Below are positions 53,331 through 61,406 of a stretch of DNA of 64,000 bases, in pieces (the stretch's first letter is position 1; every line of letters begins with the position of its first letter). Both the position numbers and the translations under genes were made by a program. Under the pieces are notes generated by a model. That model saw only the letters and a program-made list of their open reading frames with translations, was not told the origin of the DNA and searched no databases. The DNA is from a candidate division FCPU426 bacterium. Its GTDB lineage: Bacteria; Oederibacteriota; Muellerivitia; Muellerivitales; Muellerivitaceae. Where the stretch lies: NCBI GenBank assembly GCA_027452205.1, contig DAIDGV010000012.1, forward strand, positions 124,001-188,000, given 5' to 3'.

Positions 53331-53354
53331 CGGCGGGGCCTAGGGACCCCGCCG
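53331..53354. repeat. GC-rich hairpin between two chaperone genes
   Basis: cggcgggg and ccccgccg arms around a short loop, 66-base gap between chaperone genes. No U-tract follows on the minus strand, so an RNA processing or stability element is more likely than a terminator. Confidence 0.6.
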
Positions 53355-53381
53355 CGGGATCTTTCCGTTCGACCGGAAGAG

Positions 53382-54170
53382 TTACTTCTTTTTCGGCGCG
53401 CTGGGGGCCGCAGGAGCGGCGGAAACCGCCGGAGCGGGACTGCTTCCCTTGGCGTCCAATACATCCTGGGAAGGAGAAAGGCTATCCAGGTATTTCTTGA
53501 TCACGTCGTCATTGCGGACGATCGTTCCGCTGGCCTGCAATTGGTCCAGGAACTTCTCAGCCTGGATATTCTGCTTGATCTCTTTCTTGATGGAAGAATC
53601 GAGGGAGGAATAAGGACGCATCTTTTGACCCTGGGCCGAGGCTTGGGCCGAATATTGGGTATACCACTTCTGCATGTCCGCTTCGGACACCGGGACTTTT
53701 TCGACTTGGGCTGAGGCGAACCCGCGGGCTAACAGGACCTTCTTATAAGCGTCCTTATAGTCGTTCTCAACGCGCTTGACCGCGGCGATGTCCTGTTCCA
53801 GTTTTTCTTTTTGTTCCTTCACGCGGATATCGGCCTGGATGAGCTTGTTCTTCAGGTACTCATCGAAGTTCGGGTCCGAATAATTGGCCTTTTGGGCCGC
53901 TTGGATGATGAGCTCTTGGTTGATCAGGGTCTCCAGCACTGCCTTCACTTGCTGGGTGTTTTCCGGATCCACCGGGGTATCGAACACGCGAAGCAGGTCC
54001 AACTGCTTCATCCAGTCACCGAAGGTGATCTTATTGCCGTCCACGGTGGCCACCACTTGGCTGTCCGAGATACCGGCCTTGTTGCCGGTGAATTTGTCGC
54101 AAGCCCAACCCGCGCAGAAACAAAGGACAAGGGCGGCGGCGTAAACGGAGTATTTCAAGCGAGAAGACAT
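53382..54170 (-). CDS. SurA N-terminal-like protein without parvulin domain
   Basis: 262 residues. N-terminal signal with a weak lipobox-like end (GWAC, Cys24); helical region (about 40-205) with FGDWMKQLDLLR and ALVETLINQELIIQ is like the SurA/PrsA chaperone core; no parvulin block follows. C-terminal 25 residues are Ala/Pro/Ser-rich (APAVSAAPAAPSAPKKK). First gene of the three-gene chaperone unit, so a holdase for outer-membrane proteins is inferred. Confidence 0.82.
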   Translation of the reverse strand: MSSRLKYSVYAAALVLCFCAGWACDKFTGNKAGISDSQVVATVDGNKITFGDWMKQLDLLRVFDTPVDPENTQQVKAVLETLINQELIIQAAQKANYSDPNFDEYLKNKLIQADIRVKEQKEKLEQDIAAVKRVENDYKDAYKKVLLARGFASAQVEKVPVSEADMQKWYTQYSAQASAQGQKMRPYSSLDSSIKKEIKQNIQAEKFLDQLQASGTIVRNDDVIKKYLDSLSPSQDVLDAKGSSPAPAVSAAPAAPSAPKKK

Positions 54171-54377
54171 AAAGATCCTTTCAAAACGGCGAATAACGGC
54201 CTTTGAGAAGGCGGTAGGATAACAGGGGGGATAGGCTTTCGCAAGGTTCCCAGGCTCCCGAATTCCGGTAAATACCTGCCCTTCCTTGAGAATTTCCCAC
54301 TAAGACTTAAACTTTAAAGAGGGGTTGTTGGGCCCTCAGCGCCTGGGCCGGGGGCATTCGGTTTCAAGGAGGAAGTC

Positions 54378-54806
54378 ATGGCAAAGCTTCTCGTGCTGGT
54401 GGGCAGGTTTTTCTATAGCGCTATCTTCATCATGGCGGGCTACAACCATGTGATGAACACGGACCTCATCAAATACGCCGCGGACGCCGGTGTTCCCTCG
54501 GCCAGCATGCTGGTTCCCGCCGCGGGGCTTTTGGCCTTTTTCGGCGGTTTGAGCGTGCTGACGGGCTACAAGGCCAAATGGGGCGCTTGGATGATCGTGG
54601 CTTTCCTGGTGCCGGTGACCTTGGTCATGCATAAGTTCTGGGGCGTCAGCGATACCCAGGTCTCCATGATGCAAATGACCATGTTCACCAAGAACTTGTC
54701 CATGTTGGGCGGGGCCCTCTTGATCGCCTATTTCGGAGCGGGACCTTACAGCATGGAAAAGGTCATCGATCACATGGGCGACCAGCATCATCCCAAAAAG
54801 AAATAA
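54378..54806 (+). CDS. DoxX family membrane protein
   Basis: 142 residues. AAGGAGGAAGTC precedes the ATG. Four membrane helices with RFFYSAIFIMAGYNHV, GGLSVLTGYKAKWGAW and the third-helix pair HKFWGV; C-terminal His/Lys tail. DoxX proteins are subunits of thiosulfate:quinone oxidoreductase in archaea and unknown in many bacteria, sometimes linked to membrane redox or detoxification. Converges with mfd. Confidence 0.85.
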   Translation: MAKLLVLVGRFFYSAIFIMAGYNHVMNTDLIKYAADAGVPSASMLVPAAGLLAFFGGLSVLTGYKAKWGAWMIVAFLVPVTLVMHKFWGVSDTQVSMMQMTMFTKNLSMLGGALLIAYFGAGPYSMEKVIDHMGDQHHPKKK

Positions 54807-54812
54807 GCTTTT

Positions 54813-57800
54813 TTATAAAAGGTCTTTTCCCAGGTCCTGGAAAAGCTTTTGAACCGCTTCCATCTGTTTTTCCGGGCCTTCGTCACCCTTCATGACACGG
54901 AAAGAGACCGCATTCGGGTCTTGGGGGGCAAAACGAATGCGGGAAGGGGGCCATTGTTTGAACCACTTTTCCACCTTGTCCGAAGAAGGCGTTAGGTCCG
55001 GATGCCACTGCAGGCTCACCCAGCCGCCTTGGGCTTCCAACCGCTGGATCCCCAGTTTCTTGGCCTGGGGACGGAAGGTGGCCACCTTGAGCAGCATTTG
55101 AGCTTCCAAAGGCAAGGGCCCAAAACGGTCAACAAGCTCTTCCTCGATCTGTTTGATCTGTTCGGGCTCGTTCACCTCCGCCAAGCGGCGGTAGAACTCG
55201 ATCTTGACCGTTTCGTCCTCGATGTAATCCTTAGCGAAGTAGGCGGTCACGCCCAAGGATAAGAGCGGCGTGAAGTCGGCGGCGGTCTCTTCGCCCTTCA
55301 TGCGGGCCACTTCCTGGCTGAGCATGCGGCTGTAAAGGTCGAACCCGATCGAATCCATGTTGCCATGCTGCTTGGCGCCTAGCACGTTCCCTGCGCCGCG
55401 AATTTCCATATCTTTCATCGCCACGTGCATCCCCGAGCCGAGAGAGGAGAATTCCTGCAGTACTTCCAGCCGCTTTTGGGCCAATTCCCGCAAGGTGGTG
55501 TGCCGGGGATAAAAGAAATAAGCGTAGGCTTGTCTGTCCGTGCGGCCCACCCGGCCTTTAAGCTGATAAAGCTGGGCCAGTCCAAAGGCGTCTGACCTCT
55601 CCACGATAAGCGTGTTCACGTTAGGCATGTCCAGACCCGACTCGATGATCGAGGTGCAGACCAGGACGTCATATTCCTTATCGACGAAATCCATCATGAC
55701 CGATTCCAGTTCATGTTCCGTCAACTGGCCATGGGCCACGGCCAATTTGGCCTCAGGCACGATCTTGTGCAGGCGGTCCGCGATGCGTTCGATGTCTCGC
55801 ACGTGGTTATGCACGTAAAAGACCTGGCCCTCTCGGTTCATTTCCCGGCGGATGGCCTCGGCTACCAGTCGGTCATCCAGGGGGGATACTTGCGCCGCTA
55901 CTGACAAGCGGTTGCGGGGCGGGGTGTCGATAACGGAAATTTCACGGATGCCCGACAAAGACATGTGCAGGGTCCGGGGAATGGGGGTGGCGGTCAAGGT
56001 CAACACATCCACATCGTGCTTGAGGGACTTCAGCTTTTCTTTTTGGGCCACGCCGAACCGGTGTTCCTCGTCGATGATGAGAAGTCCCAAGTTGGCGAAC
56101 TTCACGTCCTTGCCCAGCAAGCGGTGGGTGCCGACCAAAATATCGACTTTCCCTTCCCGGGCCTGTTCCAAACTCTTCTTGATCTCCTTGGGGCTCTTGA
56201 ACCGCGAGAGCATCTGGATCTCGACCGGGTATTCGGCCATGCGCTCTTTGAAGGTGTTGTAATGCTGTTGGGCCAGGATGGTGGTGGGAACCAGCAAAGC
56301 GACCTGCCGTTTGTCTTGCACCGCTTTAAAGGCGGCCCTCATGGCCACTTCGGTCTTGCCGTAGCCCACGTCGCCGCAGACCAACCGGTCCATCACCTTG
56401 GTGGACTCCATGTCCTTTTTAACGTCCCGCACCGAGGTGTATTGACCGGGGGTCAGTTCATAAGGGAAAGAGTCCTCGAATTCGAGCTGCCAGGGGGTGT
56501 CCGGCGAGAAGGGCCTTTTGTGCAGGACCTGCCGGGTGGAATAGAGCGCCATTAATTCCTGCGCGATGGCTTCGACCTCGCGTTTGACCTTGGCCTTCGC
56601 CCGGGTCCATTGCTCCCCACCCAGTTTGGTCAGGGTCGGCGAACCCTCAGCGCCGATATAGCGCTGGATGAGGGCGATCTGGTCCGAGGGCAGGTAGATC
56701 TTCTCGTTGTCGGCGAACTCGAGTTGGATATATTCCCGGGTGATGCCGTCGATCTCTAAAGGTGTCAGGCCCCGGTAGATACAGATACCCGAGTCGACAT
56801 GCACCGTCCAATCGTTGATGGAGATCTCATTGAGCGAATTGAGCGGCTTGCCGCCCGAAACCGCCCTTGCCCGCCGGTGACGGCGACCCCGGTAACGGCG
56901 GAAAAGATCGTGATCCGGCAGGACCATTAGGTTGATGCCGTCGAAAGCGAAGCCTTGTTCGATCTCGCCCAGGATCATGTGGACCTGGGGATTGTCCTTC
57001 ACCATCACATCCTCATCTTTGAGCAGCTCGCTCAGCCGTTCCCTTTCACCCTTGTTGTGGCACCACAAAAGAACTTGGTATTGGCTGGCCAGGAACCGCT
57101 TCAGGTCGTTGACGAAAGTGGGGAACTTTCCGTAGTAGGGGGACACGGACCGACCCGGCACGCTGTGGCTCGCGGCCGGCGCTTCACCAAAAAGATCTTG
57201 GTCTAATTGCCCTATGGCGATCGCTTGTCCCTTGGACACCGCTTTTTTCACGAACTGGATGTCGGCGAAAAGGTCTTCGGTCGGAAAAAGGTCCGCCTGT
57301 TCTTCCTTGGCTTGTTTTTCACTGGCGGCCAACCGGTCCTGGAACTCTTCCCATTTACGTTCAAAAGCCAGGGGCTCCATCAGGATGAGCCGGGTCTTGG
57401 CGGGCAGATAATCAAACAGGCAGGCTTTTTTCTCTAAAGCGCCAACGGCTTTCCAATGCCAGCCCGGAAATTGATGGGTGGTGCTGAATAACTCCAGCGC
57501 GTCCTTGGCCCAGCGGGAATCCTGACCGGCCTTTTCCTTCAAGGCATGGCGCAGGTTATAGCGGGCCTCATCGTTCATCACGACTTCGTTGGCCGGGAAG
57601 ATGAAGACTTCGTCCAAGCTGCCGCTGGATCTTTGGTTAAGAACGTCCAGGGGCCGCACCGATTCCAGGGTATCACCAAAGAATTCCAACCGCACCGGGC
57701 CCGAGGGTGAGCCCGGCGAGGCGATGTCGAGGATGCCGCCCCGGGAAGCGAACTGTCCCAACCGCACCACTTGTTGCGTCGACTCATAACCCATGGCGAT

Positions 57801-58286
57801 CAACCGCTGTTTGATGTCCGCCGGGGCATCCTGGCCTTTTCGCAGGATCATCACATGACCGATCCATTCGTCCGGCGGCAGGGTCCTTTGCAGGGCCCCC
57901 ATCAGCGGCGCCACCACGATGCAGGCTTCCTCTTGAAGCAGTTGATAGAAGGCTCTTTGCCGCTCCCCGATCAAGCTCGGGTCCGGAACCTCCACGTCTT
58001 GCGGAAGGATCTCCCACGAGGGACAAAGATAAACCGGCACCCCGGGAAGCCAACTCGATAAGTCGTCCTGAAGAAGGACCGCTTCTTCCCGGCTGGGCGT
58101 GAGGATAAGCCAAGGATTTTTTTCGTTGAGCCTTTGGTAGTTCCAGGCCAAGTAAAAAGCCTTCGCCGACCCGGGCAGGCCATGCACCAGGGTTTGGGGC
58201 TTACGGGCTTTTAGGCTTTCCAGCGCTTCTTGGGCCGCGGGCCAGTCGAGTTTCGCGAAATCAAAAGGTAATGTGTTGTTTTCCAT
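54813..58286 (-). CDS. mfd: Transcription-repair coupling factor Mfd
   Basis: 1157 residues from ATG 58286 (GTG 58319 is possible). UvrB-like N-terminal module (1 to about 320), RNA-polymerase interaction domain (about 490-570, with VHVDSGICIYRGL), SF2 helicase (about 600-930: GDVGYGKTEVAMRAA, DEEH in IDEEHRFG, TATPIPRTL, GRVGRTD) and the TRCF C-terminal domain. It removes stalled RNA polymerase and recruits excision repair. A basic linker (RRYRGRRHRRARA) precedes the interaction domain. Standalone gene. Confidence 0.98.
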   Translation of the reverse strand: MENNTLPFDFAKLDWPAAQEALESLKARKPQTLVHGLPGSAKAFYLAWNYQRLNEKNPWLILTPSREEAVLLQDDLSSWLPGVPVYLCPSWEILPQDVEVPDPSLIGERQRAFYQLLQEEACIVVAPLMGALQRTLPPDEWIGHVMILRKGQDAPADIKQRLIAMGYESTQQVVRLGQFASRGGILDIASPGSPSGPVRLEFFGDTLESVRPLDVLNQRSSGSLDEVFIFPANEVVMNDEARYNLRHALKEKAGQDSRWAKDALELFSTTHQFPGWHWKAVGALEKKACLFDYLPAKTRLILMEPLAFERKWEEFQDRLAASEKQAKEEQADLFPTEDLFADIQFVKKAVSKGQAIAIGQLDQDLFGEAPAASHSVPGRSVSPYYGKFPTFVNDLKRFLASQYQVLLWCHNKGERERLSELLKDEDVMVKDNPQVHMILGEIEQGFAFDGINLMVLPDHDLFRRYRGRRHRRARAVSGGKPLNSLNEISINDWTVHVDSGICIYRGLTPLEIDGITREYIQLEFADNEKIYLPSDQIALIQRYIGAEGSPTLTKLGGEQWTRAKAKVKREVEAIAQELMALYSTRQVLHKRPFSPDTPWQLEFEDSFPYELTPGQYTSVRDVKKDMESTKVMDRLVCGDVGYGKTEVAMRAAFKAVQDKRQVALLVPTTILAQQHYNTFKERMAEYPVEIQMLSRFKSPKEIKKSLEQAREGKVDILVGTHRLLGKDVKFANLGLLIIDEEHRFGVAQKEKLKSLKHDVDVLTLTATPIPRTLHMSLSGIREISVIDTPPRNRLSVAAQVSPLDDRLVAEAIRREMNREGQVFYVHNHVRDIERIADRLHKIVPEAKLAVAHGQLTEHELESVMMDFVDKEYDVLVCTSIIESGLDMPNVNTLIVERSDAFGLAQLYQLKGRVGRTDRQAYAYFFYPRHTTLRELAQKRLEVLQEFSSLGSGMHVAMKDMEIRGAGNVLGAKQHGNMDSIGFDLYSRMLSQEVARMKGEETAADFTPLLSLGVTAYFAKDYIEDETVKIEFYRRLAEVNEPEQIKQIEEELVDRFGPLPLEAQMLLKVATFRPQAKKLGIQRLEAQGGWVSLQWHPDLTPSSDKVEKWFKQWPPSRIRFAPQDPNAVSFRVMKGDEGPEKQMEAVQKLFQDLGKDLL

Positions 58287-58426
58287 GGACGAATTTTTTC
58301 TCTTTTTCAGTAAACGCACTAAGGGCTTTCAGTAGACGCCGCGGCGCGGCGAGAACCGAAAACCCTGGGAAACGCTTGAATTGTCCGAGGAGTTTGCCCG
58401 CCCCGTCGGCCCATGTCAATCACAGG

Positions 58427-58468
58427 AATAAAAAAAGCCCGTCCCAGAACAGGGCGGGCTGGAAAAAT
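58427..58468 (-). terminator. Rho-independent terminator of the small zinc-finger gene
   Basis: Minus-strand hairpin AGCCCGCCCTG / CAGGGACGGGCT-type arms (58437-58460), followed by TTTTTTTATTCC. Sixteen to twenty bases beyond the stop at 58484. Confidence 0.85.
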
Positions 58469-58483
58469 TTAAGGAGAAGTGGA

Positions 58484-58639
58484 TCAGTCGGCGTTAAAGG
58501 ACGGCGCCAAGACCATCAGATACACGCATTCCGGACAGAACAACAGGTGCTGGTTCAAATGGGCCTTTTGCTCTTCATTCAATTTCCCGGCTTGATACAA
58601 GGCCATCAACTGTTTGATCTCTATACATTCATGGTTCAT
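58484..58639 (-). CDS. Small putative zinc-finger (anti-sigma-like) protein
   Basis: 51 residues from ATG 58639 (GAGGA upstream); a longer frame to 58789 carries an implausible leader. Pattern HxxxxHLLFCPEC (HxxxH..CxxC, about 30-41) resembles zf-HC2 or anti-sigma zinc-binding segments; N-terminal CIEIKQLMALYQAG. No membrane helix. Ends in a strong terminator. Function unknown; it may bind a sigma factor or simply zinc. Confidence 0.65.
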   Translation of the reverse strand: MNHECIEIKQLMALYQAGKLNEEQKAHLNQHLLFCPECVYLMVLAPSFNAD

Positions 58640-59020
58640 ATCGTCCTCGCTTTCGGACGGTTCAAAGGAAGGTTCCATCCTTTCCGGACCCGTCAAACCA
58701 CCCAAGGCGGTTTCTGTGCTGAAGTGTTGTGTTCGGTATCGCTGACAGGCGGTAGCGTGACTGCTTAATACTTGATAAAAGAGCATCAAGCGTGCCAGTC
58801 GTGAAAGGGCTTTGATTGGGCCTTTTCAGGGTATGACGGATCAAAGGATCTCTAAAAACTTGGTTTCTTCGGGGCCATGTGACGGAAATTGGACATAAAA
58901 GTGATTCATTTTTGACAATATTTTTAAATCCGCAAAAATAGCCCTTTATGAGCCTTCTCATTTGTAAAAGCGCTTCATTATCCGAAGATGAACTTAGAAA
59001 TGAACCAAGAGGAGGATGCC
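58640..59020. other. Divergent intergenic region
   Basis: 381 bases between two small divergent genes. A rightward TTGACA at 58912-58917 has only a weak -10 (AAAATA, 58935-58940) 17 bases on. A DUF2249 gene follows; such genes are often under FNR-type or nitric-oxide regulators, but no full FNR box (TTGAT-N4-ATCAA) is present. Confidence 0.4.
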
Positions 59021-59302
59021 ATGACCACCACTACTGCCCGGCCAGCCTGGGTCGATCAAATCGCGCCTAAAGATGAGATCCGTTTCGATATGTCTTCCAT
59101 GGTGGACCTGGGGTTAGAACCCCTTCCCACCATCAATCGGCTATTGGACGATTTCCGGCCCTGCCAGGCTTTTCATTTGGTCTTTCAAGCGGAACCCAAG
59201 CTGCTATACACCATCCTGGAAGCCAAAGGATTCGAGCGTTATTCGGAATGGAAAAAGGGAGCTTGGAACATCTACTTTCGCAGAGCCCAACCCTGTCCGT
59301 AA
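59021..59302 (+). CDS. DUF2249 family small protein
   Basis: 93 residues from ATG 59021, AGAGGAGGATGCC upstream. Central domain (about 20-85): RFDMSSMVDLGLEPLPTINRLLDDFRP then FHLVFQAEPKLLYTILEAKGFE, and final strand WNIYFRR, the DUF2249 fold. These small alpha/beta proteins often accompany nitrogen-oxide respiration or hemerythrin genes, though none are here. Function unknown. Confidence 0.82.
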   Translation: MTTTTARPAWVDQIAPKDEIRFDMSSMVDLGLEPLPTINRLLDDFRPCQAFHLVFQAEPKLLYTILEAKGFERYSEWKKGAWNIYFRRAQPCP

Positions 59303-59307
59303 AAAGG

Positions 59308-59949
59308 TTAGATCGACACGCCCCAATGGAACCAGGTGACCACCAGCCAGAGAGCGGTGGCCGAACCCAGGGGTACGGTCAAATTGTCGTCCAACTCAAA
59401 GGAAAAAAGCTCGACCAGGGCGGCCGCAACTCCACCTAAAAGGGCGACTTTCCAATCAAAGAACAACATCCAAGCGGTGACAAAGGCCACAAAAAAGAAA
59501 CCCAGGGAACCTTCCAGGGATTTTTGAAAGATGCGGATGCGTCCAAAATTCTTGCCGCTCAATTCCGCCGCCGCGTCCCCTAAGGAAAGGAAGAACATGG
59601 CCGCGATGGCCACCGGCCGGGGAAACAGGAAAATGACCGAGAAAAAAGCCAGGCAAAGGAAGGTGGAGCCGTTGAATTTATCCACTTCGGTACGGCGAAT
59701 GAAGGCCGAGAAGAACTGCATGAACCGGGAATTGAATTGGTGATTGCTGAGGCGCAAAAGGTCAAAAATAAAGGAGATGGCAAAACAGCTCCCTGCCACA
59801 ATCAAGAGCCAATTGTGGGTCTGAGCCACGGTTAACCCAAAGGGCGGGTAGAGATAGGCCAAAGGAAAAAGAGACGAGGCCAAGACGTGATACATCTTGC
59901 GGAACCCTTGGAAAGTTTTCGTTTCAGTAATCTTCTTGCTCACGGCCAT
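59308..59949 (-). CDS. Polyprenol/dolichol kinase-family membrane protein
   Basis: 213 residues with about seven membrane helices. The CTP-binding-like blocks GDAAAELSGKNFGR, KSLEGSLGFF and DDNLTVPLGSATALW match SEC59/phytol-kinase-type polyprenol kinases that regenerate polyprenyl phosphate carriers. It may recycle the lipid carrier for the GT-C and GT2 enzymes encoded elsewhere in the window. Convergent with the DUF2249 gene by five bases. Confidence 0.85.
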   Translation of the reverse strand: MAVSKKITETKTFQGFRKMYHVLASSLFPLAYLYPPFGLTVAQTHNWLLIVAGSCFAISFIFDLLRLSNHQFNSRFMQFFSAFIRRTEVDKFNGSTFLCLAFFSVIFLFPRPVAIAAMFFLSLGDAAAELSGKNFGRIRIFQKSLEGSLGFFFVAFVTAWMLFFDWKVALLGGVAAALVELFSFELDDNLTVPLGSATALWLVVTWFHWGVSI

Positions 59950-60090
59950 TCCTTTACAGTAAAGCTTTTCAACGCGGATAACGTTATCACGGCGTTTACT
60001 TGAATGAAACGGCTTTTTGCCTCAGAGCCGTCTCCTTAACTGATTTAACATTCCCTTAACTTATATTAAGAACTTTTAACAAAAAAACCT

Positions 60091-60204
60091 GTTTCACCAC
60101 TAAGGACACCAAGAACGACAAAAGACAATAATGTTTAAAAGCCCTTTAAATCCGATCTCGTCTTGGCCTTTCTTGGTGATCTTAGTGCCCTTGGTGGTTC
60201 AAAC
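60091..60204. repeat. Palindromic intergenic repeat (caccaagg family)
   Basis: Left arm gtttcaccactaaggacacc (60091-60110, then aaga) pairs with 60171-60204, which reads tcttggtgat...gtgcccttggtggttcaaac, over a loop of about 55 bases, with a gap in the left arm. Another family of accccaccaagg-type phrases familiar from environmental genomes; no gene. Confidence 0.7.
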
Positions 60205-60234
60205 AGCCTTTATTTTGTTAGAGCCCCTGAGACT

Positions 60235-60933
60235 TCACCCGCCCGATTTGGACTTGTCGCCCTTGGAAGATTTCTCCAGGAAATAGGTCAAATGTTCCAG
60301 TTCCGAAGCCAGGTCAACCCCTCGGACCAGCACCGATTTGGGGACCGAAAGCACGCAAGGCGCAAAATTAAGGATGGCGCGGATACCCGCGTCCACTAAC
60401 TCGTCGGCCACTCGTTGAGCTTGGCTGGCGGGTACCGCAATGATGCCGATCTCGATCTTTTTTTCACGCACCACTTGGCGGATGGCCGGGGTCGCCCAGA
60501 TCCGCACCCCTTCCAATTCCCAGCCTACTTTCGAGGGATCCACATCAAAAGCCGCTTCCACCCGGAAACCCGCTTTGAAAAAACCGCCATATTGCAGCAA
60601 AGCCGTTCCCAAATGTCCGGCGCCGACCAGGGCCAGTTTCCAGCCTTTATGCAGGCCCAAGATCTCACGCATCTTGGAATCCAGGGTCTTCACGTCATAA
60701 CCCACGCCCCTTTGGCCGAACTGGCCGAAATAGGCCAGGTCCTTACGGACTTGGGCGGGATTGATGCTGGAGACCGCCGCCAATTCTTTGGAAGAAATGA
60801 CCAATTGGTCCTTTTGGGAAAATTCCGAAAAACTGCGCAGGTACTGAGGCAGCCGGGCGATGGTAGGTTCTGGAATGCTCTTACGTTTGAAGTTGGGTGA
60901 TTTTTTAGCGGCAGCCGACCGTTTCGCGCTCAA
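60235..60933 (-). CDS. rex: Redox-sensing transcriptional repressor Rex
   Basis: 232 residues. N-terminal winged helix (about 25-85: LPQYLRSFSEFSQKDQLVISSKELA, RKDLAYFGQFGQRGVGYDV) and C-terminal Rossmann domain with ALVGAGHLGTALLQYGGF binding NAD(H), then IIAVPASQAQRVAD. It represses anaerobic-respiration genes when NADH is low. The first 25 residues are Lys/Ala/Pro-rich. Start overlaps the response regulator stop by four bases. Confidence 0.96.
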   Translation of the reverse strand: MSAKRSAAAKKSPNFKRKSIPEPTIARLPQYLRSFSEFSQKDQLVISSKELAAVSSINPAQVRKDLAYFGQFGQRGVGYDVKTLDSKMREILGLHKGWKLALVGAGHLGTALLQYGGFFKAGFRVEAAFDVDPSKVGWELEGVRIWATPAIRQVVREKKIEIGIIAVPASQAQRVADELVDAGIRAILNFAPCVLSVPKSVLVRGVDLASELEHLTYFLEKSSKGDKSKSGG

Positions 60934-61406
60934 AGCTCGTCCACCGAGGAATGATTGTGTTGCTCGCGCAGATATTGCTGGCGACGCTGCAGGGCTTCGG
61001 CCACTTTTTCCTTGAGCGCCTTGTTCTTGAAAGGTTTGGCCACGTAATCACAGGCGCCCTGACGCAAGGCCTCGATTCCCACCGAGAAGGAACCATAAGC
61101 GGTCATGAGGATGACGAAAATAGAGCGGTCCCGGGCCTTAAGGTATTGTAGCAATTCAAGCCCGGTCATCTCAGGCATGCGCAGGTCCACCAAGGCCAGG
61201 TCATAAGCGTTCTTGCGTTGCAGGGCGATGGCCTGGGTGGCGCTGATGGCCATATCCACCTTGTAACCGACCTGGTTCAGGATCGTCTGGATCAATTTGG
61301 CAAAATCCGCCTCGTCATCGACCACCAAAAGCCGAGCAGGAGCGATCTTGGGCTTGATCACCTTCATCTTGGTGGAAGCTTTTTTTGGGGGGGCTTTCTT
61401 TTTCAT
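60930..61406 (-). CDS. Response regulator, CheY-like receiver with basic N-terminus
   Basis: 158 residues. N-terminal 24 residues are Lys/Pro-rich (KKKAPPKKA...), then a full receiver domain: acidic pair Asp30/Asp31, Asp74 (LALVDLRMPEM), Thr in MTAYGS, Lys in VAKPF. C-terminal helix ends HNHSSVDEL without output domain. Overlaps both the kinase stop (4 bases) and the rex start (4 bases). Cognate of the neighbouring kinase. Confidence 0.92.
   Translation of the reverse strand: MKKKAPPKKASTKMKVIKPKIAPARLLVVDDEADFAKLIQTILNQVGYKVDMAISATQAIALQRKNAYDLALVDLRMPEMTGLELLQYLKARDRSIFVILMTAYGSFSVGIEALRQGACDYVAKPFKNKALKEKVAEALQRRQQYLREQHNHSSVDEL

Noticed and set aside
58640-59020. An FNR/NnrR box before the DUF2249 gene
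   Set aside because: Only TTGAC followed by AT-rich sequence is present; the right half ATCAA is missing, so a regulator site is not claimed.
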